Shown piece after piece: positions 39,601 through 47,685 of a DNA stretch of 64,000 nt. Source of the DNA: Brevibacterium moorei (GTDB taxonomy: Bacteria > Actinomycetota > Actinomycetes > Actinomycetales > Brevibacteriaceae); the NCBI RefSeq assembly GCF_024580735.1, contig NZ_JANIJX010000010.1:1-64000 (forward strand), written 5' to 3'. The position numbers and the translations under genes are program-made. The notes beneath the pieces are model-generated. The model did no database searches, was not told the origin of the DNA, and saw nothing but the letters and a program-made list of their open reading frames with translations. How positions within the stretch are numbered: position 1 is the first letter of the stretch; every line of letters starts with the position of its first letter.

Positions 39601-40434
39601 TCAGGCGCCCAGGCGGTAGATCCGGCCGGTGCGTTCGGCCGCGGCCCGCAACAGGTGCTCCACGTGGGTGCGCTGGCCCCGGTAGCGCGGGCTGGGCGCG
39701 GAAACGGCCACAGAGCCGATCAGCGTGCCCGCGGCGTCGCGCAGCGGGACGGCAGCACACGTGGTCCCCGGCGAGAACTCCTCGTACTCCCAGGCGATCC
39801 CCGAGGTCGCGACCCGCTCCAGTTCCTCGTCCAGGGCAGTGGTGGTGGTGAGCGTCTTGGGGGTGAGGTTGGGCAGGGGGCCGGGGCCCAGGATCCGAAT
39901 CCGTTCTGCGGAGTCCGCATCCGACAGGCCGAGCTTGCCGAAGGCCGTGGCATGCGGGTTCTCCCGGAAACCGAACTTCATCGGCTTGATGCGCGGACAG
40001 GCGGGGGAGTCCGCGACATAGGCGACCACGAACTCGCTGCCGCGGTGGATCGCCAGATAGGCGGCCATCTTGGTCGCCGCGTGCAGCCGGTCGATCTCCC
40101 TGCGCACGGCGGGCCGGACCCCCAGATCCGCGTGCAGGCGCCCGGCCAGGCGGTGCAGTCGGTAGCCAAGGGCGAAGCGCTTCTCCTGGCGCAGGTGGAC
40201 CAGATAGTCCTCGGCGCACAGCTCCTTGGCCAGCCGGTACACGGTCGGCACGGGGATGCCGGTGTGCTCTGAGATCGACTTGGCCGTCGAGGATCCGTGC
40301 TCGGCCACCGCTTCGAGGATCGCGATCGCACGGTGCACGGTGCCGCAGGGCTCGGGGCTCGGGGACGCAGTCGGAGCAGGCGCAGACGCGGGATCGGAGG
40401 CAAGCAGGAGGTCTTCATCGACTGTTGTGCTCAT
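39601..40434 (-). CDS. IclR family transcriptional regulator
   Basis: 277 residues. An Ala/Pro-rich N-terminus is followed by an IclR winged HTH (TVHRAIAILEAVAEHGSSTA...PTVYRLAKELCAEDYL, about residues 33-80) and the effector domain ending GTLIGSVAVSAPSPRY. ATG at 40434 was chosen. It heads a leftward set with the gluconate-dehydrogenase-like and GMC genes and diverges from an ABM monooxygenase. Its own upstream region carries the same 17-bp motif as the downstream operon, suggesting autoregulation and control of the set. Confidence 0.9.
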   Translation of the reverse strand: MSTTVDEDLLLASDPASAPAPTASPSPEPCGTVHRAIAILEAVAEHGSSTAKSISEHTGIPVPTVYRLAKELCAEDYLVHLRQEKRFALGYRLHRLAGRLHADLGVRPAVRREIDRLHAATKMAAYLAIHRGSEFVVAYVADSPACPRIKPMKFGFRENPHATAFGKLGLSDADSAERIRILGPGPLPNLTPKTLTTTTALDEELERVATSGIAWEYEEFSPGTTCAAVPLRDAAGTLIGSVAVSAPSPRYRGQRTHVEHLLRAAAERTGRIYRLGA

Positions 40435-40457
40435 GCCCCGATTCTGGCACACGACGG

Positions 40458-40474
40458 ATTATCGCGCGGTGAGA
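40458..40474. promoter_or_regulatory. 17-bp motif upstream of iclR-type gene, copy 2
   Basis: ATTATCGCGCGGTGAGA, one base different from the copy at 39485-39501. On the minus strand the GATAAT hexamer would start transcription ~10 nt before the IclR start codon. It also lies 110 bp upstream of the divergent monooxygenase gene. Confidence 0.6.
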
Positions 40475-40583
40475 ACCGGGGCGTGACAGGGCGGGCGCCG
40501 ATGTGATCGGATAGTGGGGAAGATGGGTGTGCGGACGGCATGCCGCCCGCAGAACACCGAAGCACGAATACCTAGGAGGACGA

Positions 40584-40904
40584 ATGTACTTCATCGTCGT
40601 CAAATACGATGTCAAGCCCGAAAGCGTGGAGGCCTGGCCGCAGATCGTCAAGGAGTTCACCGATTCCACCCGCGCGGAGGACGGCAACAACTTCTTCGAA
40701 TGGTCGCGCAGTATCGAAGAGCCGAACGTGTACTACCTGGTCGAGTGCTTCACCGACGAGGGCGCCGGTCCCCACGTCAGCAGCGATCACTTCGCCGCCG
40801 GGCTGGAATCCATGCGCCCGCACCTGAAGCACACGCCGCAGATCGTGTCCCGCCAGGTCGACGGCACCGGCTGGGAGCCGATGGGCGAACTGCAGATCGA
40901 CTGA
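40584..40904 (+). CDS. putative quinol monooxygenase (ABM domain)
   Basis: 106-residue antibiotic-biosynthesis-monooxygenase-fold protein. MYFIVVKYDVKPESVEAWPQ begins the ferredoxin-like beta strand, followed by NNFFEWSRSIEEPNVYYLVECF and the conserved His in SDHFAAGLESMRPHL. These cofactor-free enzymes oxidise quinols or aromatic polyketides; some are binding proteins. AGGAGG stands 5 bp before ATG. It diverges from the IclR gene and is a likely target. An 18-bp tandem duplication covers its stop codon. Confidence 0.88.
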   Translation: MYFIVVKYDVKPESVEAWPQIVKEFTDSTRAEDGNNFFEWSRSIEEPNVYYLVECFTDEGAGPHVSSDHFAAGLESMRPHLKHTPQIVSRQVDGTGWEPMGELQID

Positions 40905-40925
40905 GCACTGCAGATCGACTGAGCG
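40890..40925. repeat. 18-bp tandem duplication over a stop codon
   Basis: CTGCAGATCGACTGAGCA (40890-40907) is followed at once by CTGCAGATCGACTGAGCG (40908-40925). The first copy contains the monooxygenase stop codon, so the second repeats the C-terminal LQID* in frame. Further degenerate CTGAGCGCTGC segments follow to ~40965. Confidence 0.85.
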
Positions 40926-40973
40926 CAGTACTGCTGAGCGCTGCTGCATAACTGAGCGCTGCCGCGCGAATCC

Positions 40974-41015
40974 CGGGCCCGGGGCACCCCGCACATCGCG
41001 GATTCCCCGGGCCCG
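40974..41015. terminator. GC-rich hairpin after the ABM gene
   Basis: CGGGCCCGGGG (40974-40984) pairs with CCCCGGGCCCG (41005-41015), 11 bp with a 20-nt loop. There is no T-run; it is probably the end of the monooxygenase transcript. Confidence 0.5.
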
Positions 41016-41070
41016 AGGCGTCTGCTGCCGCCCTCTGTCCAAGCGGTCGGGCGGCGGTTATTCTTTAGAC

Positions 41071-41391
41071 ATGTCCGTGACACCTGAGACTTGTTCGCTG
41101 CGGCGCCTCATAGAAGAGCGCCGCGGTGAATTCCAGGCGCTTCTGGTGAAGTACTCTGCGAGGAATCCTCTGCTCTTCGGCTCCGTGGCCCGCGGCACCG
41201 CGCATTCAGGCAGCGATATCGACATCCTGGTGGAAATGGATCCCGCAGATGGGAACCTGCTCATGCGAGCATCCGGGCTCATGGAGGAGACTCGCCTGCT
41301 GTTCGGCCGAGACGATATCGACATCTTTCCCGTGCAATTACTCAAACGGCCGGTCTCCGCGACGGCGCTCGCGGACGCAGTGCCGCTGTGA
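41071..41391 (+). CDS. mntA: MNT-domain nucleotidyltransferase antitoxin
   Basis: 106-residue minimal nucleotidyltransferase. The GSx10DxD catalytic motif is intact: GSVARGTAHSGSDIDILV (about residues 37-54), with the third acidic residue in DDIDIF. In known MntA/HepT systems this protein neutralises the HEPN ribonuclease by AMPylating a Tyr next to its active site. Its stop overlaps the toxin start by 4 nt, giving coupled translation. The annotated pair is complete. Confidence 0.88.
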   Translation: MSVTPETCSLRRLIEERRGEFQALLVKYSARNPLLFGSVARGTAHSGSDIDILVEMDPADGNLLMRASGLMEETRLLFGRDDIDIFPVQLLKRPVSATALADAVPL

Positions 41392-41711
41392 GCCGTGGAC
41401 CAGGCGAACGGATCACCGACATCATCGGGGCCGTTGAACGGTGTCAGCGGTATGTTGCCGCATTGGACAGTGGTTCTCCGGATCTGGTCAACATGGCTGA
41501 GGATGCCATAGAGCGGAATCTGCAGATCATCGGTGAGGCGGCCAACCACCTGCCGCAGGAGATTACGGATGCACATCCGGAGATCGCCTGGCCGGAGATT
41601 CGCGGGTTCCGCAACATCCTGGTCCACCAGTATTTCGGAGTCGACGTGGATGTTGTCCGCGACGTCGTCGAATTGCATTTGCCGCTACTCATCATCGCTT
41701 TGCGTGATTGA
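41388..41711 (+). CDS. hepT: HEPN-domain RNase toxin (HepT/DUF86)
   Basis: 107-residue all-helical HEPN protein. The catalytic Rx4HxY motif is RNILVHQY (about residues 75-82) after the family segment AIERNLQIIGEAANHLP. The Tyr is the residue AMPylated by MntA in characterised pairs, and it is present. GTG at 41388 overlaps the mntA stop. The pair is a type VII-like toxin-antitoxin module, typically maintained on mobile or accessory DNA. Confidence 0.88.
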   Translation: MSRGPGERITDIIGAVERCQRYVAALDSGSPDLVNMAEDAIERNLQIIGEAANHLPQEITDAHPEIAWPEIRGFRNILVHQYFGVDVDVVRDVVELHLPLLIIALRD

Positions 41712-41744
41712 TGGTATCCAATGTGCGTCTGGCCCGGTGTCAGC

Positions 41745-41969
41745 TCACACCACGGACTCGACCTCGATGTCGAATTTGTAGAGGGGCTGATCCCCATTCG
41801 TCAGACCGATGAAGGTGGGACGGCTTAGGGGAGTTCGACCCCGATCCCAGGCGGATTGCTCCACCTCTTCCTCAAGACCTCGGTGGGGTCTTCCCCGTTG
41901 GTAGTCGGCTGCGATCCGTTTGGCTTCGACGCGGTCGGTCGCCGGGATCTCGATGCGTAGTCTGGGCAT
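41745..41969 (-). CDS. small hypothetical protein
   Basis: 74 residues with no membrane segment: an N-terminal strand LRIEIPATDRVEAKRIA, a charged middle, and a C-terminal LYKFDIEVESVV. The pattern suggests a small alpha/beta protein. I do not recognise it. It converges on hepT after 33 bp and is in the same direction as the GNAT gene upstream. Confidence 0.5.
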   Translation of the reverse strand: MPRLRIEIPATDRVEAKRIAADYQRGRPHRGLEEEVEQSAWDRGRTPLSRPTFIGLTNGDQPLYKFDIEVESVV

Positions 41970-42061
41970 GGGACCAGCCTAGGAAGAGATTGCCTGGGAG
42001 TTCCCGCGGGCTGAAACTGTGAACATGCTGAGGGCCGCTGCGGAACCTGTGCCCGGGTGGC

Positions 42062-42568
42062 CTAGGCGCGAACGCGGTGCTCGATGAGGATGGTGTCGCG
42101 CCACTGTCCGGCATAGGGGCCGTAGTCCATGCGCGCGATGCGCTCGCGGCGGCCCACCGCGCGGAAGCCCATGGACCGGTGCAGGGCCAGGCTGGCCGTG
42201 TTCTCCGGGAAGACCGAGCCCTGCACGGTCCAGATACCCGCGGCCGAGGTGGTTTCCAGCAGGGCGTGCAGAAGTTCCCGGCCCACTCCGCGGCCCTGGG
42301 CGCTTGGGGAGACGTAGACCGAGTGCTCCACGACCCCGGAATAGACGGCTCGCGAGGACGTGGGCGATACGGCACACCAGCCGAGCACTCCGTCTGCCTC
42401 CTCGACCGCCACCAGTCGATGAGCGCACAGGTGTCCGGCGTCGAAGTCCTCCCAGCTCGGTGGTTCCGGTTGGAATGTGGCGTTGCCGGTCGCGATGCCG
42501 GCGGCGTAGATCGAGCGCACGGCGGGCCAGTCGGCGGTGGTCATGGGGCGGAGGGCGAGTTCGGGCAT
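42062..42568 (-). CDS. GNAT acetyltransferase (phosphinothricin/Met-sulfoximine type)
   Basis: 168-residue GNAT of the PAT/YncA type. ALRPMTTADWPAVRSIYAAGIATGNATF is the family N-terminus, the acetyl-CoA loop is AQGRGVGREL, and the SLALHRSMGFRAVGRRERI and WRDTILIEHRV segments follow. Such enzymes acetylate methionine sulfoximine, phosphinothricin or amino-acid analogues; the true substrate is uncertain. ATG at 42568 was preferred over the longer open frame to 42658. Confidence 0.85.
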   Translation of the reverse strand: MPELALRPMTTADWPAVRSIYAAGIATGNATFQPEPPSWEDFDAGHLCAHRLVAVEEADGVLGWCAVSPTSSRAVYSGVVEHSVYVSPSAQGRGVGRELLHALLETTSAAGIWTVQGSVFPENTASLALHRSMGFRAVGRRERIARMDYGPYAGQWRDTILIEHRVRA

Positions 42569-42602
42569 ATGCGATGGTAACCCGGGCCATATATCGCGGA
42601 GG

Positions 42603-43148
42603 TTACAGCCGGTAGGCGCTGAGGAACCAGTGGCCGCCGAAGCGCTCCGCGATGTCATCGACTATCTGGTCTGCAGCTACTGCGGAGCCCAGGGTGATCG
42701 CCAGGGGCGCGATGACCTCGACGTCCTCCAGATCACGGTCGGTCAGGGCCTCGCCGTGGCCGCATTCCCGACAGATCACTCGTGGGGAAACGGCTGGGTC
42801 AGCCCACCAGTCCCGGTAGACCCGCTCCATCTCCGCCTCGCCCGGCGATGCGGCCCCGCACGCGGTACAGGCGGTGACGACGGCCGGATAGCCGGCCTCG
42901 GCCAGGTAGTGCTTCCAGCCCACGATCACGCACACGGGCACATCGTGGATGAGTCGACCCTCGTGAGTGCCCAGAATCCAGGGACCGATGTAGTCGCCCA
43001 AGCTGCCTTCGTACATCCAGTCGCCGAATCGCCGGCTCCCGTCGGCGAATCCCTCGGAGCGCAGCCACTCGCGGACCTGCGGGGCCAGTGCGGTGGCCTC
43101 GGCCAGGGAAATGCCGGGCCGGGTGATCTGCATGCGGACATCGCCCAT
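42603..43148 (-). CDS. hypothetical protein with Cys4 zinc-ribbon pattern
   Basis: 181-residue soluble protein. Two CxxC pairs (CTAC and CREC, about residues 94-127) could bind zinc in the middle of the chain. WMYEGSLGDYIGPWILGTHEGRLIHDVPV suggests a beta-rich N-terminal half. No family recognised. It lies between a GNAT and a degenerate Nudix gene, all leftward. Confidence 0.6.
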   Translation of the reverse strand: MGDVRMQITRPGISLAEATALAPQVREWLRSEGFADGSRRFGDWMYEGSLGDYIGPWILGTHEGRLIHDVPVCVIVGWKHYLAEAGYPAVVTACTACGAASPGEAEMERVYRDWWADPAVSPRVICRECGHGEALTDRDLEDVEVIAPLAITLGSAVAADQIVDDIAERFGGHWFLSAYRL

Positions 43149-43189
43149 CGCGGCCCTCCTCTCTCAGCAGCCCTGCCTCACGCCGATCC

Positions 43190-43729
43190 TCAGGGCAGCA
43201 CGCCCAGGTGGGCCAGGGCGGCGCGCACGATGTGCTCCTGGCCGCCTGCCATATCCGTGACGATGTCATCGCGCAGGGCCTCGGCCGGAGTCAGCCAGTC
43301 CAGGCTCAGGGTGTCCTGTTGCGGGGCGCATTCCCCGCGCACCGGCAGGATGTAGCACAGCGCGACCGCGTGCTGGCGTGGATCGTGGTAGCGCCCGATC
43401 CCCTCGGTGGGGAAGTATTCGGCGACGTGGAACGGGGTCAGCGAGGCGGGGACCTCGGGCAGGGCCAGCGGACCCAGGTCCTTCTCCGCATGGCGCATCA
43501 GCGCCGTGCGCAGGGACTCGTGGTAGCGCACCCGCCCGCCCACGATCTCCCGGCCCAGCTTGCCGCTGGCCAGAGTGCGCAGCAGCAGGCCGATGCGCTC
43601 GACCCGGCCCATATCGTCGACCTGGACGGGGACCGCGTTGACGTAGGTGATCGGCAGACGGCGGCGGAACTCGACGAGCTCCTCCGGGTCGAACCAGTTG
43701 TCGTCGAAATCCAGTGCAGTACGCGTCAT
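43190..43729 (-). CDS. Nudix-fold protein of DUF4916 type, degenerate Nudix box
   Basis: 179 residues. The Nudix helix region reads GGRVRYHESLRTALMRHAEK: Gly-x5-Glu is present, but the REUxEE core is RHAEKD, so the usual metal-binding Glu pair is partly replaced (Lys and Asp). The N-terminus WFDPEELVEFRRRLPITYVNAVPV fits the actinobacterial DUF4916 group. Hydrolase activity is therefore uncertain. ATG at 43729 was chosen over the longer open frame. Confidence 0.78.
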   Translation of the reverse strand: MTRTALDFDDNWFDPEELVEFRRRLPITYVNAVPVQVDDMGRVERIGLLLRTLASGKLGREIVGGRVRYHESLRTALMRHAEKDLGPLALPEVPASLTPFHVAEYFPTEGIGRYHDPRQHAVALCYILPVRGECAPQQDTLSLDWLTPAEALRDDIVTDMAGGQEHIVRAALAHLGVLP

Positions 43730-43867
43730 GCCCTCATCCTGCCACGCGTTGCGACGCCGGTCACAATCCCGGCGCCGCACCCCGGGCTGCACCGGGTGGC
43801 CCTGAGCGGCGGCTCCGCCCGAACCCGGCGGGCCGCTACCGCGCACGGGCCGAGGCCCCGGCTCGCC

Positions 43868-44683
43868 TCACACGATCGGGTTCCAGGTGCCCGCCCAGAA
43901 GGCCGTGGCGATCGACAGCACGGCCATCAGGAAGGCCACTGTCATGAACAGCCAGTCAGCGCCCACCAATCGGGACTTGCGCGACCAGGTCCGCTGCGCG
44001 GTACCGAAGGCACGGCCCTCCATCGCCATCGCCAGCTTCCCCGAGCGCCGCAGCGCCTGGACCAGCAGGGCGAAGGCCAGCGGGAAGAACTCTGCGACCT
44101 TGGCCAGGGGCCCGGTGAAGGCCGCGCCCCGCGCCCGCCTGGCCATCCGCAGGGTGTCGAGTTCGGCCGCGAACAGGCCCAGCAGGCGGCTGGCGGCCAG
44201 GGCCGCCAGCACCACGCGTTCGGGCAGGTGCCACAGCTGGACCAGCGCATCGGCCAACTCCGTGGAGTCAATGGTGAGCACCAGCACCACGCACGGCAGC
44301 ATCATGCACATGGCGCGCAGGAAAATCGCCAGGCCCATGGACGCCGAATAGCTGGTGATCGTCAGCGGCCCCAGGTCCACCAGCACCGTGCCGGTCTTGG
44401 CTGCCAGGATCGCGGTGCCCCAACCGGCCAACAGGGCCGTCAGGGGCAGGAACCAGAGGCGCGACAGAAGTTTCCAGCGCAGCCGGATCAACGGCAGCGC
44501 GATCAGTTGCAGCACGAACATGGTCGAGGCCGAGGCCACGTCGATGCTCAGGATCACGCCCAGGGTCAGCAGCGCCATCACGGCGATCTTGGCCACCGGG
44601 TTGATCCGCATGACCCAGCCCGCGGCGGGCGCGAAGTCCGCAGCGCTCGTGCGCACCGTGTCGGTTTCCGGGGCCGAGGTCAT
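43868..44683 (-). CDS. ykoC: ECF transporter T component (YkoC-like)
   Basis: 271-residue transmembrane coupling subunit. About five hydrophobic helices are followed by the coupling helix with the conserved Ala-Arg motif (LDTLRMARRARG, about residues 183-194) that contacts the ATPases. The start overlaps the stop of the fused YkoE-YkoD gene by 4 nt. With that gene and a second YkoE it forms a thiamine-precursor (HMP-type) ECF transporter under a TPP riboswitch. Confidence 0.9.
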   Translation of the reverse strand: MTSAPETDTVRTSAADFAPAAGWVMRINPVAKIAVMALLTLGVILSIDVASASTMFVLQLIALPLIRLRWKLLSRLWFLPLTALLAGWGTAILAAKTGTVLVDLGPLTITSYSASMGLAIFLRAMCMMLPCVVLVLTIDSTELADALVQLWHLPERVVLAALAASRLLGLFAAELDTLRMARRARGAAFTGPLAKVAEFFPLAFALLVQALRRSGKLAMAMEGRAFGTAQRTWSRKSRLVGADWLFMTVAFLMAVLSIATAFWAGTWNPIV

Positions 44684-47061
44684 GCCCGCCTCCCAGCGTT
44701 CCCCACCTGGTCGACGTGCACGGTGCGCGCGCCGATCGCAGTGGCGAAGTCCGCATCATGGGTGACGGCGACGATCGCGGTGCCGCCGGCGATCAGCTCC
44801 TCGAACAGCTCCACCAGCGCGCCCCAGGTCAGGGCGTCCTGGCCGAAGGTCGGCTCGTCGACGATGAGCACGGGCGGGCGCGCGGCGATCATCGCGGCCA
44901 CGCTGAGCCGGCGCTTCTCACCGCCTGACAGGGTGTTGGGGTGGGCCTGGGCCAGGGGTGTCAGGCGCAGCGCGTCGAGCAACTGCGCGGTGCGCGCGGC
45001 GACATCGGCTTCGGCCCAGCCCGCCCGCTGCGGGCCGTATTCCAGTTCGGCGCGCACGCTGGGCCGCATGAACTGATGTTCGGGTTCCTGGAAGACCATG
45101 CCGATCCGTTCGACCAGCTCCTTGGAACTCCACTCGCCCGGATGGGTGGACTTCGGAACCCGCGCGGCACCGGGCAGGCGCACCAGGCCCTCACCGGCCA
45201 CGACATCGCCCGCCACCGGAGGAAGCAGGCCCGCCAGGGTCAGTGCGGTGGTGGTCTTGCCGGCGCCGTTGGGACCGCGCACCGCCAGCACCGTGCCGGG
45301 GTGCAGCTCGAGTCCCGGCACCCGTGCCACGGCGCGGGACTCGCGGCCCACCTGCAGGGCATGGGTGGACAGCAGGGGTTGTGCGGGGGCCACACCGCTT
45401 GCGGCGTCCCCACCGGGGGCGTCCCGGCCGGCAGCGCCCACCGCGGCGATCTGCCCGGTGTCGGTGGTGCCAAGGGAGCCGTCGGGGATGTCGTCGGGGA
45501 CCTCGACCGCCTCGCCTGGCAGCCACAGGCCCGCCGCGCGCAGGTGCGGGCGCAGCAGTTCATCGCCGAGCACCGCCTTGGGCGATCCGTCGGCGATGAT
45601 CCGGGTGCCCTCGGCGTCGTCGGCCGAGGCGCCGAGCACCACGATCCGGTCCACGTGTTCGGCCCACAGCGGCAGGCGGTGTTCGACCAGCACCACGGTG
45701 GCGCCGGTCGCGGTGGCGGCGTCGACGATGACATCGCGGATGGCCACGGCGGCCTCGGGGTCGAGGTTGGCGGTCGGCTCGTCGAGGATCAGCAGGCCAG
45801 GGCGCATCGCGACGACCCCGGCGATTGCCAGGCGCTGCTTCTGCCCGCCTGACAGGGCAGTGGTCGGGTGGTCCAGCGGATAGTCCAGGCCCACCAGGTC
45901 AAGGGCGCGGGCGACCCTGGCGGGGATCTGTTCGGCGGGCACCCGCAGATTCTCCAGCCCGAAGGTGACGTCGTGGCCGATCTTGGACATGACCGCCTGC
46001 GAATCGGGGTCCTGGAGCACCAGGCCGCAGGTCCCGCGAGTCGGGTCGGGGGCCGCACCCGCGACCAGCAGTTCTCCGGTGGCGTAGCCGGATTCGGCCG
46101 GCAGGACCCCTGCCAGAGCGTGCAGGAAAGTCGACTTCCCCGCGCCCGAGGCCCCCGCCAGCAATACCTTCTGGCCGGCCGGGATCGTCAGGGACAGGTG
46201 GGAGAAGGCCGCGCGTTTGCGGCCGGCGTGCCGGTAGGAGAAGTCCCTGGCCACGACCTCGGCAGGGACGACGGCGGGGTCATCCGGTCTCCGGTCGGTT
46301 ACGTCGGATTGCCCGTCGGCCGAGGCGCCCGGTGCGGGGGAGCCGCTGGCCGAGGTACCGGTCGGGGCGCCGGTCGCGGTGGCGCGCGTTCGGTCGGAAC
46401 CGGCAGTGGCCTCGGCTGCGGAACCGCGGGAGCCTGGCGCTTCGTCGGCACCGCGCCCGGCGGCGAATGCGGTCAGTGCTCCGGCGCGGGCCAGGACGCG
46501 CACGATCCACCACACGAACAGGCCGGCCATGAGCAGCCCGGAGACCGCGCAGAACGCGATCCTGGACGTCTTCCACACGGGCAGCCATTCGGCGTAGAGA
46601 ACGATATTGTCGATGCAGCCCTGCGCCGTACCCGTAAGCAATCCGGAGAACAGCACGACCGGGAAGCCGAAGCGGCGGTAGGCGAAGACGGCGAAGGCCA
46701 GCTCCGCGGCCAGTCCCTGAATGGGGGAGGTCAGCAGGATGGAGAACCCGAAGTGGGAGCCCAGCACGGCCTCGGTCACGGCGGCCAGGACCTCGGCGTA
46801 GAGGGCAGCACCCGGCTTGCGGATGATGAGCCCGGCCAGGGGCCCGGCCAGCACCCAGGTGCCCGAGAGGATCCCGTCGCCGGGCGGGAAGGCCGCGAAG
46901 GCCGGGGTGATGAAGGTCCAGCCGGCCGACCAGATCCAGTAGATGACGCCGCAGACCACCGCCAGCACGGATGCCGTGACGATGTCGACGACCCGCCAGC
47001 TCAGCCGGTTCCCCACGGCGCGCGGTGGTGTGCCGCCCCGGGTCGTCGCTTCAACGCTCAC
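44680..47061 (-). CDS. ykoED: fused ECF S component and double ATPase (YkoE-YkoD)
   Basis: 793 residues in three blocks. Residues ~1-205 are a YkoE S component with six helices (WRVVDIVTASVLAVVCGVIYW, LAGPLAGLIIRKPGAALYAEVLAA). After a ~65-residue Ala/Gly/Thr linker, residues ~270-510 are ATPase 1 (Walker A GASGAGKST, LSGGQKQRLAIAG, Walker B LLILDEPTANLD). Residues ~560-790 are ATPase 2 (GPNGAGKTT, LSGGEKRRLSVAAM, VLIVDEPTFGQD). Both ATPases look active. YkoE and YkoD are usually separate. GTG at 47061 has AGGAGG upstream. Confidence 0.92.
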   Translation of the reverse strand: MSVEATTRGGTPPRAVGNRLSWRVVDIVTASVLAVVCGVIYWIWSAGWTFITPAFAAFPPGDGILSGTWVLAGPLAGLIIRKPGAALYAEVLAAVTEAVLGSHFGFSILLTSPIQGLAAELAFAVFAYRRFGFPVVLFSGLLTGTAQGCIDNIVLYAEWLPVWKTSRIAFCAVSGLLMAGLFVWWIVRVLARAGALTAFAAGRGADEAPGSRGSAAEATAGSDRTRATATGAPTGTSASGSPAPGASADGQSDVTDRRPDDPAVVPAEVVARDFSYRHAGRKRAAFSHLSLTIPAGQKVLLAGASGAGKSTFLHALAGVLPAESGYATGELLVAGAAPDPTRGTCGLVLQDPDSQAVMSKIGHDVTFGLENLRVPAEQIPARVARALDLVGLDYPLDHPTTALSGGQKQRLAIAGVVAMRPGLLILDEPTANLDPEAAVAIRDVIVDAATATGATVVLVEHRLPLWAEHVDRIVVLGASADDAEGTRIIADGSPKAVLGDELLRPHLRAAGLWLPGEAVEVPDDIPDGSLGTTDTGQIAAVGAAGRDAPGGDAASGVAPAQPLLSTHALQVGRESRAVARVPGLELHPGTVLAVRGPNGAGKTTTALTLAGLLPPVAGDVVAGEGLVRLPGAARVPKSTHPGEWSSKELVERIGMVFQEPEHQFMRPSVRAELEYGPQRAGWAEADVAARTAQLLDALRLTPLAQAHPNTLSGGEKRRLSVAAMIAARPPVLIVDEPTFGQDALTWGALVELFEELIAGGTAIVAVTHDADFATAIGARTVHVDQVGNAGRRA

Positions 47062-47065
47062 AGTC

Positions 47066-47680
47066 TCAAACCTCCTGTTTCGCCCTGCCCGCTGCGAATG
47101 CGGACAGCGCGCCGGTACGTGCCAGTGCCCTCACGGCCGCCCACATGAGCACACCCGCGATCACCAGTCCGGATACCGCGGTCGTGCCCAGATACGTCAA
47201 CTTCCACGCGGGCAGCCATTCGGTGTTGTACAGCAGGTTCTCGTTCAGGCCCAGGGCCAGGCCGGCCAGCGCGCCGGAGAACAGCGCGGTGCCGAAGCCG
47301 AAGCGGCGGTAGGCCAGGACCGTGAACGCGAGTTCGGCGCCCAGCCCCTGACAGAGCCCGGAGATGATCGCGCCGAAGCCGAAGTGGGAGCCCAGCGTGG
47401 CCTCGACGATGGCGGCCAATACCTCAGCATAGAGGGCCGCGCCCGGTTTGCGGATGATGAGTCCGGCAAGTGGTCCGGCCAGCACCCAGCCGGCGCTGAG
47501 CAGGCCGGAGGCCGGCGGGAAGAATGCGAACAGCGGTTCGACGAAGCTCCAGGCCGCGGCCCACAGCCAGAAGATCAGTCCGCACACCACGCCGAGCACG
47601 GATGCGGTGACGATGTCGACGACTCGCCAGCGGAAGGTGCTGCGGGTGGACACGGAATTGTGGACAGCATGATCGGTCAT
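47066..47680 (-). CDS. ykoE: stand-alone ECF S component YkoE
   Basis: 204-residue S component with about six helices, closely similar throughout to the N-terminal block of the next gene (WRVVDIVTASVLGVVCGLIFW; LAGPLAGLIIRKPGAALYAEVLAAI). It is probably the substrate-binding subunit for a thiamine precursor such as hydroxymethylpyrimidine. It is the first gene of the operon after the TPP riboswitch; its SD (CAGGAGG) lies in a 7-bp hairpin. Only 4 bp separate it from the fused gene. Confidence 0.93.
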   Translation of the reverse strand: MTDHAVHNSVSTRSTFRWRVVDIVTASVLGVVCGLIFWLWAAAWSFVEPLFAFFPPASGLLSAGWVLAGPLAGLIIRKPGAALYAEVLAAIVEATLGSHFGFGAIISGLCQGLGAELAFTVLAYRRFGFGTALFSGALAGLALGLNENLLYNTEWLPAWKLTYLGTTAVSGLVIAGVLMWAAVRALARTGALSAFAAGRAKQEV

Positions 47681-47685
47681 GCTCG

